A stretch of DNA of 61,666 nt from the NCBI GenBank assembly GCA_030697555.1, contig JAUYPV010000133.1, positions 1-61,666 of the forward strand. Direction: 5' to 3'. The DNA comes from Hyphomonadaceae bacterium (lineage in GTDB: Bacteria > Pseudomonadota > Alphaproteobacteria > Caulobacterales > Hyphomonadaceae). Both the position numbers and the translations under genes were made by a program. Below, piece after piece: positions 48,004-56,750 of this stretch (the first letter of the stretch is position 1; every line of letters starts with the position of its first letter). The notes beneath the pieces were generated by a model. It was not told the origin of the DNA and searched no databases. It was given only the letters and a program-made list of their open reading frames with translations.

Positions 48004-48912
48004 CTACCTCATAGATTGGCGCCCCTCGATGATGTGGCGCAACGCCGAAGTGCGCGAGGCAATGAAGTCGTTGAACGCCTTCACGTGTGGAAGACTGCGC
48101 ATCTCCTCCCGCGTGATGAGCAGGAGATCGTAGTCAGCCTCGTCGAACAGGAAGCATTCGACCATCTCCGGATCGAGGCCGCCGAGCATGCAGGGGATGG
48201 GACCGACGCCCAGGCCCGAACGTATCGCCGCCGCGATGTTGAGGATGGAGGAGGAGGCGCTGCGCACCACGGCACCAGCGGCCTTCGCCTTCTTGAAGAA
48301 CTCGGGCTCGAAGTCCGCCAGCTGCCCTGCGCCACCGATGATGGAATGGTCCACCAGCTGCTCTGGCGTCGATGGTTTGCCCTTCTCCGCGACGTAAGCC
48401 TTGCTGGCATAGACGCCCCACTTGCCCGAGCAGAGCCGGCGTACGACCAGATTGTCGCCGACGACCGGCGAGCGTCCCGCACGCAGCGCGATGTCAGCGT
48501 CGCCGCGCGAGATATCGAGCCGCTCATCGGTGACGATGGTTTCGAGCTGCACCACTGGGAAGCGGCGGTTGAAGTCGCCGAGCCACGGATTGAGCAATGC
48601 GTCGGCGAGGACGTCGTTGGTGGTGAAGCGGATGACGCCCGACAACTTGCGGCTTCTCTGCGCCACCATCCGGCCGAAAGCCTCGACTTCGGCCTCCACC
48701 CGCTCGGCGTTCTGCACCATCGCAGACCCCACCTCGGTGAGGCGGTAGCCACCGGCAGCCCGCTCAAACAGCCGTTCTCCCAACGATTCCTCGAGCGCGG
48801 CGACTCTTCGGGCCACCGTGGTTTGATTAACCGCCAGCAATTTTGCAGCGGCCAGGGTGGACCCACCGCGGGCTACGGCGAGAAAATGCCTTAGGTCGCT
48901 CCACTCGAACAT
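48004..48912 (-). CDS. LysR-family transcriptional regulator
   Basis: 302 residues from ATG 48912 (MFEWSDLRHFLAVARGGSTLAAAKLLAVNQTTVARRVAALEESLGERLFERAAGGYRLTEVG), the usual start; ATG 48927 is possible. The effector-binding domain follows. Divergent from the glutathione transferase gene at 49056, with an LTTR-type palindrome in between, so it probably controls that gene and perhaps its own VOC/DUF1330 neighbours. Confidence 0.95.
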   Translation of the reverse strand: MFEWSDLRHFLAVARGGSTLAAAKLLAVNQTTVARRVAALEESLGERLFERAAGGYRLTEVGSAMVQNAERVEAEVEAFGRMVAQRSRKLSGVIRFTTNDVLADALLNPWLGDFNRRFPVVQLETIVTDERLDISRGDADIALRAGRSPVVGDNLVVRRLCSGKWGVYASKAYVAEKGKPSTPEQLVDHSIIGGAGQLADFEPEFFKKAKAAGAVVRSASSSILNIAAAIRSGLGVGPIPCMLGGLDPEMVECFLFDEADYDLLLITREEMRSLPHVKAFNDFIASRTSALRHIIEGRQSMR

Positions 48913-48929
48913 GGATGGGTTATGCATAT

Positions 48930-48947
48930 TTGCAGATCGCTCTGCAA
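48930..48947. promoter_or_regulatory. LysR-type operator candidate
   Basis: TTGCAGA-TCGC-TCTGCAA is a perfect 7-bp inverted repeat with a 4-base centre and contains the T-N11-A pattern of LysR-family sites. It lies 18 bases before the LysR start and 109 before the glutathione transferase start. Confidence 0.6.
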
Positions 48948-49055
48948 TACTTCGGATTGGAAGATTTGAATCCGGGGCGTACCCACACTCCCACAAGGCG
49001 AGACGTCAAAGACGCCGCCAATAAGAAGACTACGAAAAACGCCAGAAGAACCGCC

Positions 49056-49724
49056 ATGATACGGCTGCACTATGATCCCGCTTCGACTACCTGCAGGTCG
49101 ATACTCCTGTACGCAGCCGAAGCGGGCCTCCCTCTCGACATGGTCGTCGTCGACCTCTTCAGCGACGAGCACCGTGGCGAAGCTTTTACCCGCCTCAACC
49201 CGAGCCAGGCCGTCCCCGTCCTGGAGCATGACGGGTTTGTGCTGACCGAGAGCTCGGCGATCCTAAAATACCTCGCCGATCTAGTTTCCTCCCCCGCCTA
49301 TCCCAAGGACCTGAAGGCGCGGGCGCGTGTGAATGAAATGATGGACTGGTTCAACACCGGCCTCATGCGCGACCTGTGCTACGGCCTTGTCTATGCACGA
49401 GTTCTTTCCCATTACCGCCTTCCGGAGCCGGGCTTCACACAAGCCCTCCGCATTCACGAGCCGCGCGTCGCCAAACGGCTGCGCGCGCTCGACACGATCA
49501 TCGGCGCGAAGCCCTTCGTGTGCGGACAGGACATCACCATCGCCGACTATCTCGGCTCGGCGTTCGTCACCTCCGGAGAGCTGATCGGTTTCGACCTTCG
49601 CCCATGGCCGAACGTCTCTCGCTGGATCGCGAACATGAAAGCGCTGCCGGCATGGGACGAGGTCAACGCCGCCTTTTACGGGTGGCGCAGCGCCGTCGAG
49701 GCGCAGGCGAAACTCAAGGCCTGA
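49056..49724 (+). CDS. Glutathione S-transferase-family protein
   Basis: 222 residues from ATG 49056. The thioredoxin-like N-terminal domain (MIRLHYDPASTTCRSILLYAAEAGLPLDMVVVDLFSDEH, cis-Pro in QAVPVLE, and the TESSAI glutathione-binding motif) is followed by an all-helical domain ending in DITIADYLGSAF. The Thr-Thr-Cys near residue 12-14 is in the place of the catalytic Ser/Cys. A role in detoxification is inferred from the family. Confidence 0.92.
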   Translation: MIRLHYDPASTTCRSILLYAAEAGLPLDMVVVDLFSDEHRGEAFTRLNPSQAVPVLEHDGFVLTESSAILKYLADLVSSPAYPKDLKARARVNEMMDWFNTGLMRDLCYGLVYARVLSHYRLPEPGFTQALRIHEPRVAKRLRALDTIIGAKPFVCGQDITIADYLGSAFVTSGELIGFDLRPWPNVSRWIANMKALPAWDEVNAAFYGWRSAVEAQAKLKA

Positions 49725-49745
49725 AGGACACACATGCGGATTATT

Positions 49746-49799
49746 TGTCAGTAATAGTGACATAAAGTCTTGACAGATGACATCATAGATGTCATATGG
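49746..49799 (+). promoter_or_regulatory. Operator-rich promoter of the cytochrome c gene
   Basis: TTGACA (49770-49775) and CATATG (49793-49798) are spaced by 17. Exactly between them lies ATGACATC-ATA-GATGTCAT (49777-49795), a perfect 8-bp inverted repeat. Upstream, TGTCA (49746-49750) and TGACA (49758-49762) form another inverted repeat. TGACA/TGTCA half-sites therefore recur at least five times in 55 bases. This is the layout of a repressed promoter with several operators. Confidence 0.65.
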
Positions 49800-49886
49800 C
49801 CTGACACCAGCCTGGGGGACACCCGGCTCAACTGCAGAAACGCCTAACACAGCGACCGGCGCCCACGCCGGCGAAAGGAAAAACCT

Positions 49887-50477
49887 ATGTCTGCCTCCTC
49901 CCCGAAGACCAAACTGAACGCCTCCATCTTCGCCCACGCCTCCTTCCTGGTGGTCGCCGCCATGCTTGCCATGCAGGCTGGCTGCGGCGGTCCGGTTTCA
50001 GCGGCGCCTGCCCCAGCCGCCGTCGCGGCGGCCAACGCCCAACCCTCGGTTTCGGCCGCGTCGATGATCGACGCCGGTCGCTACCTGGTGAAGATCGGCG
50101 GCTGTAATGACTGCCACACACCCGGCTATGTCGAGCAGCTGATGATGACCGGCAAAGAGATGCCGGAATCGGACTGGCTGATGGGCGGCGATGTCGGCTT
50201 CTCCGGCCAGTGGGGCGTCAGCTACCCGGCCAACCTGCGGCTGTCCTTCCAGAACATGACGGAAGAGCAGTTCCTCGAGATGGCGCATGCCGGCCAAGGC
50301 CGTCCGCCCATGCCGTGGCCGAGCCTAATGGCGATGAGCGACCAGGATCTCAAGGCGATCTACGCCTATATCCGCGCGCTCGGGCCCAAGGGCGAAGTGG
50401 CGCCTGCCGCGCTTTCGCCCGGCGTCGAGCCCGACCGTCCGCATATCCCCTTCGTTCCGCAGATGCCGAAGGGCTGA
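49887..50477 (+). CDS. Cytochrome c-type lipoprotein
   Basis: 196 residues. The signal ends in AGC (C33), a plausible lipobox. A haem site C73-N-D-C76-H77 follows with the axial methionine probably M142 in RPPMPWPSLM. The helix TEEQFLEMAHAGQG and the final helix SDQDLKAIYAYIRALG complete a class I cytochrome c. It may donate or accept electrons for a partner outside the window. The next gene shares its leader sequence (AGGAAAAACCT). Confidence 0.85.
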   Translation: MSASSPKTKLNASIFAHASFLVVAAMLAMQAGCGGPVSAAPAPAAVAAANAQPSVSAASMIDAGRYLVKIGGCNDCHTPGYVEQLMMTGKEMPESDWLMGGDVGFSGQWGVSYPANLRLSFQNMTEEQFLEMAHAGQGRPPMPWPSLMAMSDQDLKAIYAYIRALGPKGEVAPAALSPGVEPDRPHIPFVPQMPKG

Positions 50478-50557
50478 CGCGTCCGAGTTCAACGCGACTA
50501 TCCGGCGACAACGGAAAATCCGGCGCCGGCAAAAACAAGAGAAGGAAAAACCTCCCC

Positions 50558-51484
50558 ATGTCCGCCACCCGCGTGAAATACCTCGTGCCCATGCCTTCCG
50601 CCGACGTCGCCAAGGAAACGACGGCGCCGAAGATGCGCTTCCTCTATCCGCTTGCCGCCGTGTGCCTCGCCGCCGTGTTCCTCGCGCCGGCCAACGCACA
50701 CGCTCAGACGCCGAAACTGCGCCCGGACCAGCAGAAGTTCATCGAAATGGCGATCGCCGATGTCGATCCCGCCTATCGCGCTGCTGCCTATGAGCAGATG
50801 GCGAAGAGCGTGGCGCCGATGAGCGAGCAGATGATCTCGATGGCGATGGCGAAAGCCAAAACCAACAAGGCCGAGCAGGCGCAGCAGGCGAAGGCCGAAA
50901 AGGCCGCGCGTGATGCGGCGCCGAAGGACCGTGCTCTGACGCCTGAGGACAAGGCCTACCACAAGGCCCAGTACGAGCCGGTGATCCGCAAGCACCACGC
51001 CGTGCAGAAAAAATTCGACGCCTTCGTGAATGCGAAGGTCGCCGCCTACTGCCCCGGACGCGACACCTATGCCCGCTTCGGCTCGGGCTGGCGCTACGAG
51101 CAAGGCGACATGATGATGGAAAGCGCGCTGGCGACATGGAACGTCGACGCCAATGTCGAGATTGCCGGCGAAGCGCTTGCGCCGACCAATGGCCGCTACA
51201 ATTTCGGCTTCTCGAAAGTGCGCATGTCGTACGACGAGAAAGCGGTCGACGCAGCCATCAAGTCGGCCTGCGACGAGGTCCATGTGAAAGGAAAAGCATT
51301 CTTCGCCAAGGTGGACCCGCTGATCAAGAAGCAGGACTGGGATGGCGCGTTCAAGGCCGAAGGTTCGGCCCAAGGCGCACTCGATGTCACGCGCCAGGCG
51401 CTCAAGACGAAGCTCAATACGCTCGGACCGGGCGACTTCTCGGAAATCCAGCTCGCCATGATGAACGGCAAGAGGATCAGCTGA
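50558..51484 (+). CDS. Secreted protein with central charged helix, function unknown
   Basis: 308 residues from ATG 50558, with GAAGGAAAAACC upstream; ATG 50633 (MRFLYPLAAV) would start exactly at the signal peptide but has no ribosome site. A signal ends near ANAHAQ. A helical part follows (LRPDQQKFIEMAIADVDPAYRAAAYEQMAKSVAPM...), then a Lys/Ala/Glu-rich stretch and a C-terminal domain with a cysteine pair (AAYCPGRDTY, SACDEVH). No family recognised. It is co-directional with and 80 bases after the cytochrome gene. Confidence 0.7.
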   Translation: MSATRVKYLVPMPSADVAKETTAPKMRFLYPLAAVCLAAVFLAPANAHAQTPKLRPDQQKFIEMAIADVDPAYRAAAYEQMAKSVAPMSEQMISMAMAKAKTNKAEQAQQAKAEKAARDAAPKDRALTPEDKAYHKAQYEPVIRKHHAVQKKFDAFVNAKVAAYCPGRDTYARFGSGWRYEQGDMMMESALATWNVDANVEIAGEALAPTNGRYNFGFSKVRMSYDEKAVDAAIKSACDEVHVKGKAFFAKVDPLIKKQDWDGAFKAEGSAQGALDVTRQALKTKLNTLGPGDFSEIQLAMMNGKRIS

Positions 51485-51578
51485 TCGAACACACGAACTG
51501 AACAGAACAAGACGGTCGCCTATCCCCCCAGGCTAAAAACCGGACCAAGAAGCCGGTAGACCGTCGTGATGCCTCTGA

Positions 51579-51622
51579 AGCGCAGGCCCCCAGCCCCCCG
51601 GTTGGCCTGCGCTTTTTGTTTT
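51579..51622 (+). terminator. Intrinsic terminator of the cytochrome c operon
   Basis: A 10-bp perfect stem AGCGCAGGCC (51579-51588)/GGCCTGCGCT (51604-51613) with a 15-base loop, followed by TTTTGTTTT. It lies between two convergent genes. Confidence 0.85.
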
Positions 51623-53792
51623 ACATGAACGAGTAGGGCTCGACGTCGAGGGCGACACGAACACTGGGGGGAAGCTTGATGCGCTCCTTCCAGGCCGACA
51701 GAAACGCCGAGAGATCGACATTGCGGTCCGAGCGTACGAGGAAGCGGCGGCGATGGCGGCCGCGCAGCACGGTGATCGGCGCGGGCGCCGGACCCCATAC
51801 CTCCACACCGATGGCGTTCGGCTGGGCGCGGCCGAAGGCGGCCGCCATTTCGTTGGCCTGCTCCGCACTGCCAGCTGCGAGGATCACGGCGCCGAGACGG
51901 CCGAAGGGCGGAAATCCGACGAGCCTTCGCTGGTCCATCTCGTGCTGCATGAAGGCGTCGCGATCCCCGGCCGCGAGCAGCGAAATGGCGGGGCTTTCCG
52001 GCGCATAGGTCTGAATGATGGCGCGGCCCGGCTTGTCGGCCCGTCCCGCCCTGCCTGCGACTTGCAGAAGCAACTGGAAGGTGCGCTCGCCCGCACGCAG
52101 GTCGCCGCCGCGCAGGCTCGCATCCGCATCCACCACGCCCACCAGCGTCAGTGCCGGGAAGTTGTGGCCCTTGGCCACGATCTGCGTGCCGATGAGGATG
52201 TCGATCGCGCCGCCTTCCATGCGGGCGATGAGTTCGCGAAGGCTTTCAGGCGAACTGATTGTGTCGGACGACAGAACCTCGACGCGTGCGCCCTTGAAAC
52301 GCGTGTGGACCTCTTCGGCCAGGCGTTCGACGCCTGGGCCGACACCAGCCAGCGAGCCCTTCGCGCCGCAATGCGGACACGCCAGCGGCTTGTCCATGGT
52401 GAAGCCGGTGAGATGGCAGATCAGCTTGCCGGTATAGCGATGCTCGGTGAGCCAGGAATCCGTGTCCGGCGCCTTCAGCCGCTCGCCGCACGCCCGGCAG
52501 AGGACGAGCGGCGCATAGCCGCGGCGATTGAGGAAGAGCAGCGCCTGTTCTTTCGCCGCCAGGGTTTCCTCGATCGCGGTTGCAAGCTGTGGTGCGATCC
52601 ATTGGCCAGTCGCGGGCGGCTGTTCACGCAGGTCCGCCAGCGCAATCTCCGGCAGACGCGAGACGCCGGGGCGCGCGTGGAGGCGCAAGTGTGAATACTT
52701 GCCCGAGATGGCGTTCTGCAGCGTTTCGAGCGAGGGCGTCGCCGATGCCAGCACGATGGTGCAGGCCTCGATGTGCGCGCGCATCACGGCGAGGTCGCGC
52801 GCGTGATAGATGACCCCTTCTTCCTGTTTGTAGGAGCCGTCGTGCTCCTCATCGACAACGATCAGGCGCAGCTTGCGGTAAGGCAGGAACAGCGCCGAAC
52901 GCGCGCCGACGACGATGCGCGCCCTGCCCGCCGCCACTTCGCGCCACACCCTGCGCCGCGCTTTTGAACCTGCAGCGGAGTGCCATTCCGCCGGCGCAAC
53001 GCCGAAGCGGTCCTCGAAGCGCGATGTCACCGCCTGCGTCAGCGCGATCTCGGGCAGGAGCACAAGCACCTGCGCCTCCGGATCGCTCCGCAGGGCTTCG
53101 GCGATGGCCTCGAAATAGACTTCGGTCTTGCCCGACCCCGTGACGCCATCGAGCAGGGCTGCGCGATAGGTCTTTTCGCGCACCAGCTTGCGCAGGTCTT
53201 CGGCGGCAGCAAGCTGGTCGGGCGTCAGGTCGCGCGGCGGCCGTTCGGGGTCGGGAAGCGCGAATGGCGGATCGAGCGTGCGTTCGACATGAGTGAGCGC
53301 GCCTGCGTCAACGAGGCCTTTCACGACGCCGGAGGATACGCCCGCCGCGCGCGCAAGATCGGCGGATGACAGAGGCGCGCCCGCTTCGGCGAGCACCTTC
53401 TCGCGCGCAGGCGTCATGCGGTCTGGCTTGTCGCCGGTCGCGACAACAAGAAGCTCGACCGGCGCTTCCTCTAGCGCCTCGCGCGAGCGCATCGACATGG
53501 CGAGCAGATTGCCGGCCGGGGCGCAGACGTACTTTGCCGCGCGCTCGATGAATGTGCGCATGTTCTCCGGCAGCGGCGGCGCCGGGGCGATCACTTCGAT
53601 GACGGGCTTGAGCTTGCGGTTGGACGGCACGGAACGCTCGCGCCAGACGACGCCGATCACTTCGCGCGGACCGAGCGGCACGACAACAAAGCTGCCCGGC
53701 GGGGCCTCAAGCCCTTCCGGCAGTTCGTAGTCGAAAGGCTCCGGCAGGGGCTGCGGCAGCAGCACCGAGACGATTCGGGGTGAAGTCGGCAT
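51621..53792 (-). CDS. priA: Primosomal protein N' (replication restart helicase)
   Basis: 723 residues from ATG 53792 (MPTSPRIVSVLLPQPLPEPFDYELP); a TTG 12 codons upstream is less likely. Helicase motifs are complete: GVTGSGKTEVY (Walker A, about 216-226), VDEEHDGSYKQEE, ATPSLET, LLFLNRRGYAPLVLCRACG, GTQIVAKGHNFP, QVAGRAGR. The zinc-ribbon part is unusual: of the eight cysteines of the Escherichia coli protein only five positions are occupied (C432, C435, C459, C472, C475). One zinc site (432, 435, 472, 475) is whole; the other has lost three ligands. It reloads DnaB at stalled forks. Confidence 0.96.
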   Translation of the reverse strand: MPTSPRIVSVLLPQPLPEPFDYELPEGLEAPPGSFVVVPLGPREVIGVVWRERSVPSNRKLKPVIEVIAPAPPLPENMRTFIERAAKYVCAPAGNLLAMSMRSREALEEAPVELLVVATGDKPDRMTPAREKVLAEAGAPLSSADLARAAGVSSGVVKGLVDAGALTHVERTLDPPFALPDPERPPRDLTPDQLAAAEDLRKLVREKTYRAALLDGVTGSGKTEVYFEAIAEALRSDPEAQVLVLLPEIALTQAVTSRFEDRFGVAPAEWHSAAGSKARRRVWREVAAGRARIVVGARSALFLPYRKLRLIVVDEEHDGSYKQEEGVIYHARDLAVMRAHIEACTIVLASATPSLETLQNAISGKYSHLRLHARPGVSRLPEIALADLREQPPATGQWIAPQLATAIEETLAAKEQALLFLNRRGYAPLVLCRACGERLKAPDTDSWLTEHRYTGKLICHLTGFTMDKPLACPHCGAKGSLAGVGPGVERLAEEVHTRFKGARVEVLSSDTISSPESLRELIARMEGGAIDILIGTQIVAKGHNFPALTLVGVVDADASLRGGDLRAGERTFQLLLQVAGRAGRADKPGRAIIQTYAPESPAISLLAAGDRDAFMQHEMDQRRLVGFPPFGRLGAVILAAGSAEQANEMAAAFGRAQPNAIGVEVWGPAPAPITVLRGRHRRRFLVRSDRNVDLSAFLSAWKERIKLPPSVRVALDVEPYSFM

Positions 53793-53864
53793 GGGCCGGA
53801 CAATGGCCGTTCCGGCTCTGTTCTTCAACCGGGCTTAAGCGGTTGAAAAGCCCGATGTTTGCAA

Positions 53865-54368
53865 TCAGGGACAGCGCACGAGGCGCATCGGCTGCCGGTC
53901 GTTGAGCTGGAGCTGCATGACCGTGTCGGACGGCCCGAAATTAAGGGTGAAATTGTCTGCGGAGGTTTTGCCTCCGGCCAGGCAGTCTGCGCTGATCGTG
54001 TAGATCATCGAGCGGCCGGTCGGATGTTCCTCCGAGATCGATTTCACGGAACAGCTCTGCGCAGAGGGCGTCATTTCGATACGGTCGGCTGAGAGTTTGA
54101 GCATCTTCGCAGGGTCAGCGCATTCGGCTTCCGCAGATGCCCAATCGCCCGCGAATCCCGGCGCTACGAGCTGAGCCGCCTCCGCGGCCGTCGTGCCGGC
54201 AGTCGTGTCCGGCGCCTCCGTCCCTGACGTGTGCAGTGTGGGCTCGGACGGCTTGGGCTGAGCAGGCTCTTCAGGGGCCTGAGGGCTGCAAGCGATGAGC
54301 ACGGCTAACGCCACCGCGCCGATGGCCCATCTCTGGCTGGATGTGATTTTTTCAAGCTGAAGCTTCAT
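53865..54368 (-). CDS. Lipoprotein, function unknown
   Basis: 167 residues. After a hydrophobic stretch (WAIGAVALAVLIAC) there is a lipobox-like cysteine (LIAC), then a Pro/Ala/Thr-rich linker, then GDWASAEAECADPAKMLKLSADRIEMTPSAQSCSVKSISEEHPTGRSMIYTISADCLAGG, which looks like a small beta-domain (lipocalin-like) with two probable disulfides. Not recognised as a named family. Just downstream of the next lipoprotein gene. Confidence 0.75.
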   Translation of the reverse strand: MKLQLEKITSSQRWAIGAVALAVLIACSPQAPEEPAQPKPSEPTLHTSGTEAPDTTAGTTAAEAAQLVAPGFAGDWASAEAECADPAKMLKLSADRIEMTPSAQSCSVKSISEEHPTGRSMIYTISADCLAGGKTSADNFTLNFGPSDTVMQLQLNDRQPMRLVRCP

Positions 54369-54431
54369 GCGCCGTCTCTTGCATGTCTGGCGAAGAGAAA
54401 ACGGCGAGAAAGGGGGATCGTTCCACCGCGC

Positions 54432-54980
54432 TCAAATGGCCCCGTTGAAAGCAAAGTTGGAGAATGTCTTCGTCGCCGGATCGTATTCGACGCCAAAGGT
54501 GATGGTGCCGCCATCGCAGATCACCGCGGGCTCGGTTTTCCACGAGTCCCGCTGCGCCTCGGGCGCGCGCGCGACAACGTCCTTGTCGATGCCGTTGACG
54601 TAGATGACAGGCCGTCCATCGATCAAAAGGCCTGCGTACTGCCGGTAGTAGGCTTCCGGTTTCGAGCCTGCCGCAGATGTTGCGGCGAGCTGCCGTTCGA
54701 TTTCGACCCCGAGGCTGGCTTCGAGCTCCATGATCGCAGCGGCGCCGGGCGCCCATGTGCCGGTGATCGGACCCGGAGAGATGCGCGAGCATTGCCTTGC
54801 AAAGGTCTGCGCCTTGTCGGCTGGAAGAATTGCGCCCATGGCGGCATCGAGCGGCACTTCGGGCTTTGATGGCGCCGCCGTCGCGACGCCCGGCGGGCCT
54901 GCGTCAGCGGGTGGAGGCGGCGTTGTCTGCTGGCCGCAGCCGGCGGCCAGCACAAAAAGGGCAAACGCAAACCGGCGCAT
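54432..54980 (-). CDS. Lipoprotein, function unknown
   Basis: 182 residues with MRRFAFALFVLAAGCG (lipobox AAGC). A Pro/Ala linker, then RQCSRISPGPITGTWAPGAAAIMELEASLGVEIERQLA... and a C-terminal domain ending GTITFGVEYDPATKTFSNFAFNGAI. Two cysteines outside the lipobox could pair. No family recognised. Confidence 0.75.
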   Translation of the reverse strand: MRRFAFALFVLAAGCGQQTTPPPPADAGPPGVATAAPSKPEVPLDAAMGAILPADKAQTFARQCSRISPGPITGTWAPGAAAIMELEASLGVEIERQLAATSAAGSKPEAYYRQYAGLLIDGRPVIYVNGIDKDVVARAPEAQRDSWKTEPAVICDGGTITFGVEYDPATKTFSNFAFNGAI

Positions 54981-55022
54981 CGTATACCTCCGGTAGTCAA
55001 GCTGCCGGAGGCTGAGACAAGC

Positions 55023-55685
55023 CTAGGCCTTCGGCTGTGGCACTACTCGAAGATAGGGCTTGGGCGACTTCCAGCCAGCCGGGTACTGTTTCTTCGCGTC
55101 TTCGTCGGAGACCGAGCCGGCGATGATCACGTCCTCGCCCTGCTTCCAGTTGGCCGGCGTCGCGACCTTGTGTTTCGCCGTAAGCTGGATCGAGTCCAGC
55201 AAACGCAGCAGCTCGTCGAAATTGCGGCCTGACGTCATCGGATAGACCAGCATCGCCTTGATCAGCTTGTCCGGACCGATGAGGTAGACCGTACGCACGG
55301 TGGCGTTGGTCGCGGCCGTGCGGCCCTTCGCGGTGTCGCCCGCTTCGGCAGGCAGCATGTCGTAGAGCTTGGCGACCTGCAGGTCATGATCGCCGATCAG
55401 CGGATAGCCCGGCAGGAAGCCGGTGACGTCCTTGATGTCGGGCAGCCAGCGCGAGTGGTCTTCGACCGGATCAACCGAGATGCCGATCAGCTTGGCGTTG
55501 CGCTTGGTGAATTCCGGTTCGAGCTTCGCGAGGGCGCCCAGCTCCGTTGTGCAGACCGGTGTGAAATCCTTGGGATGGGAAAAGAGCACGCCCCACGAGT
55601 CGCCCAGCCATTCGTGGAAGCTGATCTTTCCCTTTGTGGTTTCGGCCGTGAAATCCGGGGCCTTGTCTCCGATACGAAGCGGCAT
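55023..55685 (-). CDS. Peroxiredoxin, 1-Cys (Prx6 type)
   Basis: 220 residues from ATG 55685. IGDKAPDFTAETTKGKISFHEWLGDSWGVLFSHPKDFTPVCTTELG places the single peroxidatic Cys at C45; no other cysteine exists in the protein, so a 1-Cys cycle with an outside reductant is expected. The C-terminal dimer region WKQGEDVIIAGSVSDEDAKKQYPAGWKSPKPYLRVVPQP is typical of this group. It reduces hydrogen and organic peroxides. Confidence 0.96.
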   Translation of the reverse strand: MPLRIGDKAPDFTAETTKGKISFHEWLGDSWGVLFSHPKDFTPVCTTELGALAKLEPEFTKRNAKLIGISVDPVEDHSRWLPDIKDVTGFLPGYPLIGDHDLQVAKLYDMLPAEAGDTAKGRTAATNATVRTVYLIGPDKLIKAMLVYPMTSGRNFDELLRLLDSIQLTAKHKVATPANWKQGEDVIIAGSVSDEDAKKQYPAGWKSPKPYLRVVPQPKA

Positions 55686-55805
55686 GGCTGTCTCCTGATC
55701 TTTCCCTCGAACACCCGCGAGGCATTGCATTTACACCTGCTAAACTGGCCAAACTAGTGGGATTCCTGAAGTCCGGCTTGAGGAAACACCGTCTTAATTC
55801 CGGCG

Positions 55806-56750
55806 GTGGATGGTCTGGCCATGGGCAAGGCGCACACAGCCACCGAAGCGTTGCAGGAGTTCACGGTCTGGCTCGAGACCGAGCGCCGCGCATCCGAAAA
55901 CACGATCGAGGCCTATCAGCGCGATATCGCCAATTTCATCGCTTTCCTGGTCGATCATCTCGGCGGCGAGCCGCACGTGACGGATCTGAAGGGGCTCTCG
56001 CGCCACGACGTGATCGCCTGGCTGGCCAAGCGGCGGAGCGAGGACAATCTCGCCGCCTCGTCTCGCGCGAGGGCGGCGTCGAGTCTGCGGGCGTTCTACA
56101 AGTTTCTCGACCGCCGTCTCGATTCCGCCAATGCGAAGGCGATGATGTTCGAGACGCCGCGGCGGCCGCATCGCCTGCCACGGCCCCTGCCCCAGTCGCT
56201 GGCGCCGAAAGCCATCGAGATTGCAGGTGATGGTGAGGGCGACGATGTTCCTGAATGGGTGCTGGCGCGGGATGCCGCGGTGCTCACACTGCTCTATGGC
56301 GCGGGACTTCGTCTTTCGGAGGCGCTGGCGCTGACCGGCAAGGATACTCCGGCGCCGCAGTCGCTGCGCGTGCTGGGCAAGGGGCGCAAGGTGCGCCTCG
56401 TGCCGCTGATCACGCCGGTGCGCGAGGCGGTGAATGCGTACGTCAAGCTGTGCCCCTTCCCGGCTGCGCCGGACGAGCAAATCTTTCGGGGACTGAAAGG
56501 CGGCCCGCTCAATCCTCGGATCGTGCAGCGGCTGATGGAGCGCCTGCGCCACAGGCTGGGCCTGCCGGAAACAGCGACGCCGCATGCGCTGCGCCACTCG
56601 TTCGCGACGCACCTGCTGGCTAATGGCGGCGACCTGCGCTCTATCCAGGCGCTGCTGGGGCATGCGAGTCTGTCGACGACCCAGATCTATACCGGTGTCG
56701 ATGCCGCGCGCCTGATGCAGGTGCATTCCGAAGCACACCCGCGGGCCTGA
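55806..56750 (+). CDS. xerC: Site-specific tyrosine recombinase, XerC/XerD type
   Basis: 314 residues (start at ATG 55806; ATG 55821 possible). N-terminal core-binding domain (EFTVWLETERRASENTIEAYQRDIANFIAFL), then the catalytic domain with R169 (GAGLRLSEAL), K192 in GKGRK, H260-x-x-R263 (HALRHSFATHLL), H286 and Y295 (LGHASLSTTQIYT). It resolves chromosome dimers at dif with its partner. Its partner recombinase is not in this window. Neighbourhood of priA and xerC is common in the class; XerC is the likelier name, but XerD cannot be excluded from the sequence alone. Confidence 0.92.
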   Translation: MDGLAMGKAHTATEALQEFTVWLETERRASENTIEAYQRDIANFIAFLVDHLGGEPHVTDLKGLSRHDVIAWLAKRRSEDNLAASSRARAASSLRAFYKFLDRRLDSANAKAMMFETPRRPHRLPRPLPQSLAPKAIEIAGDGEGDDVPEWVLARDAAVLTLLYGAGLRLSEALALTGKDTPAPQSLRVLGKGRKVRLVPLITPVREAVNAYVKLCPFPAAPDEQIFRGLKGGPLNPRIVQRLMERLRHRLGLPETATPHALRHSFATHLLANGGDLRSIQALLGHASLSTTQIYTGVDAARLMQVHSEAHPRA

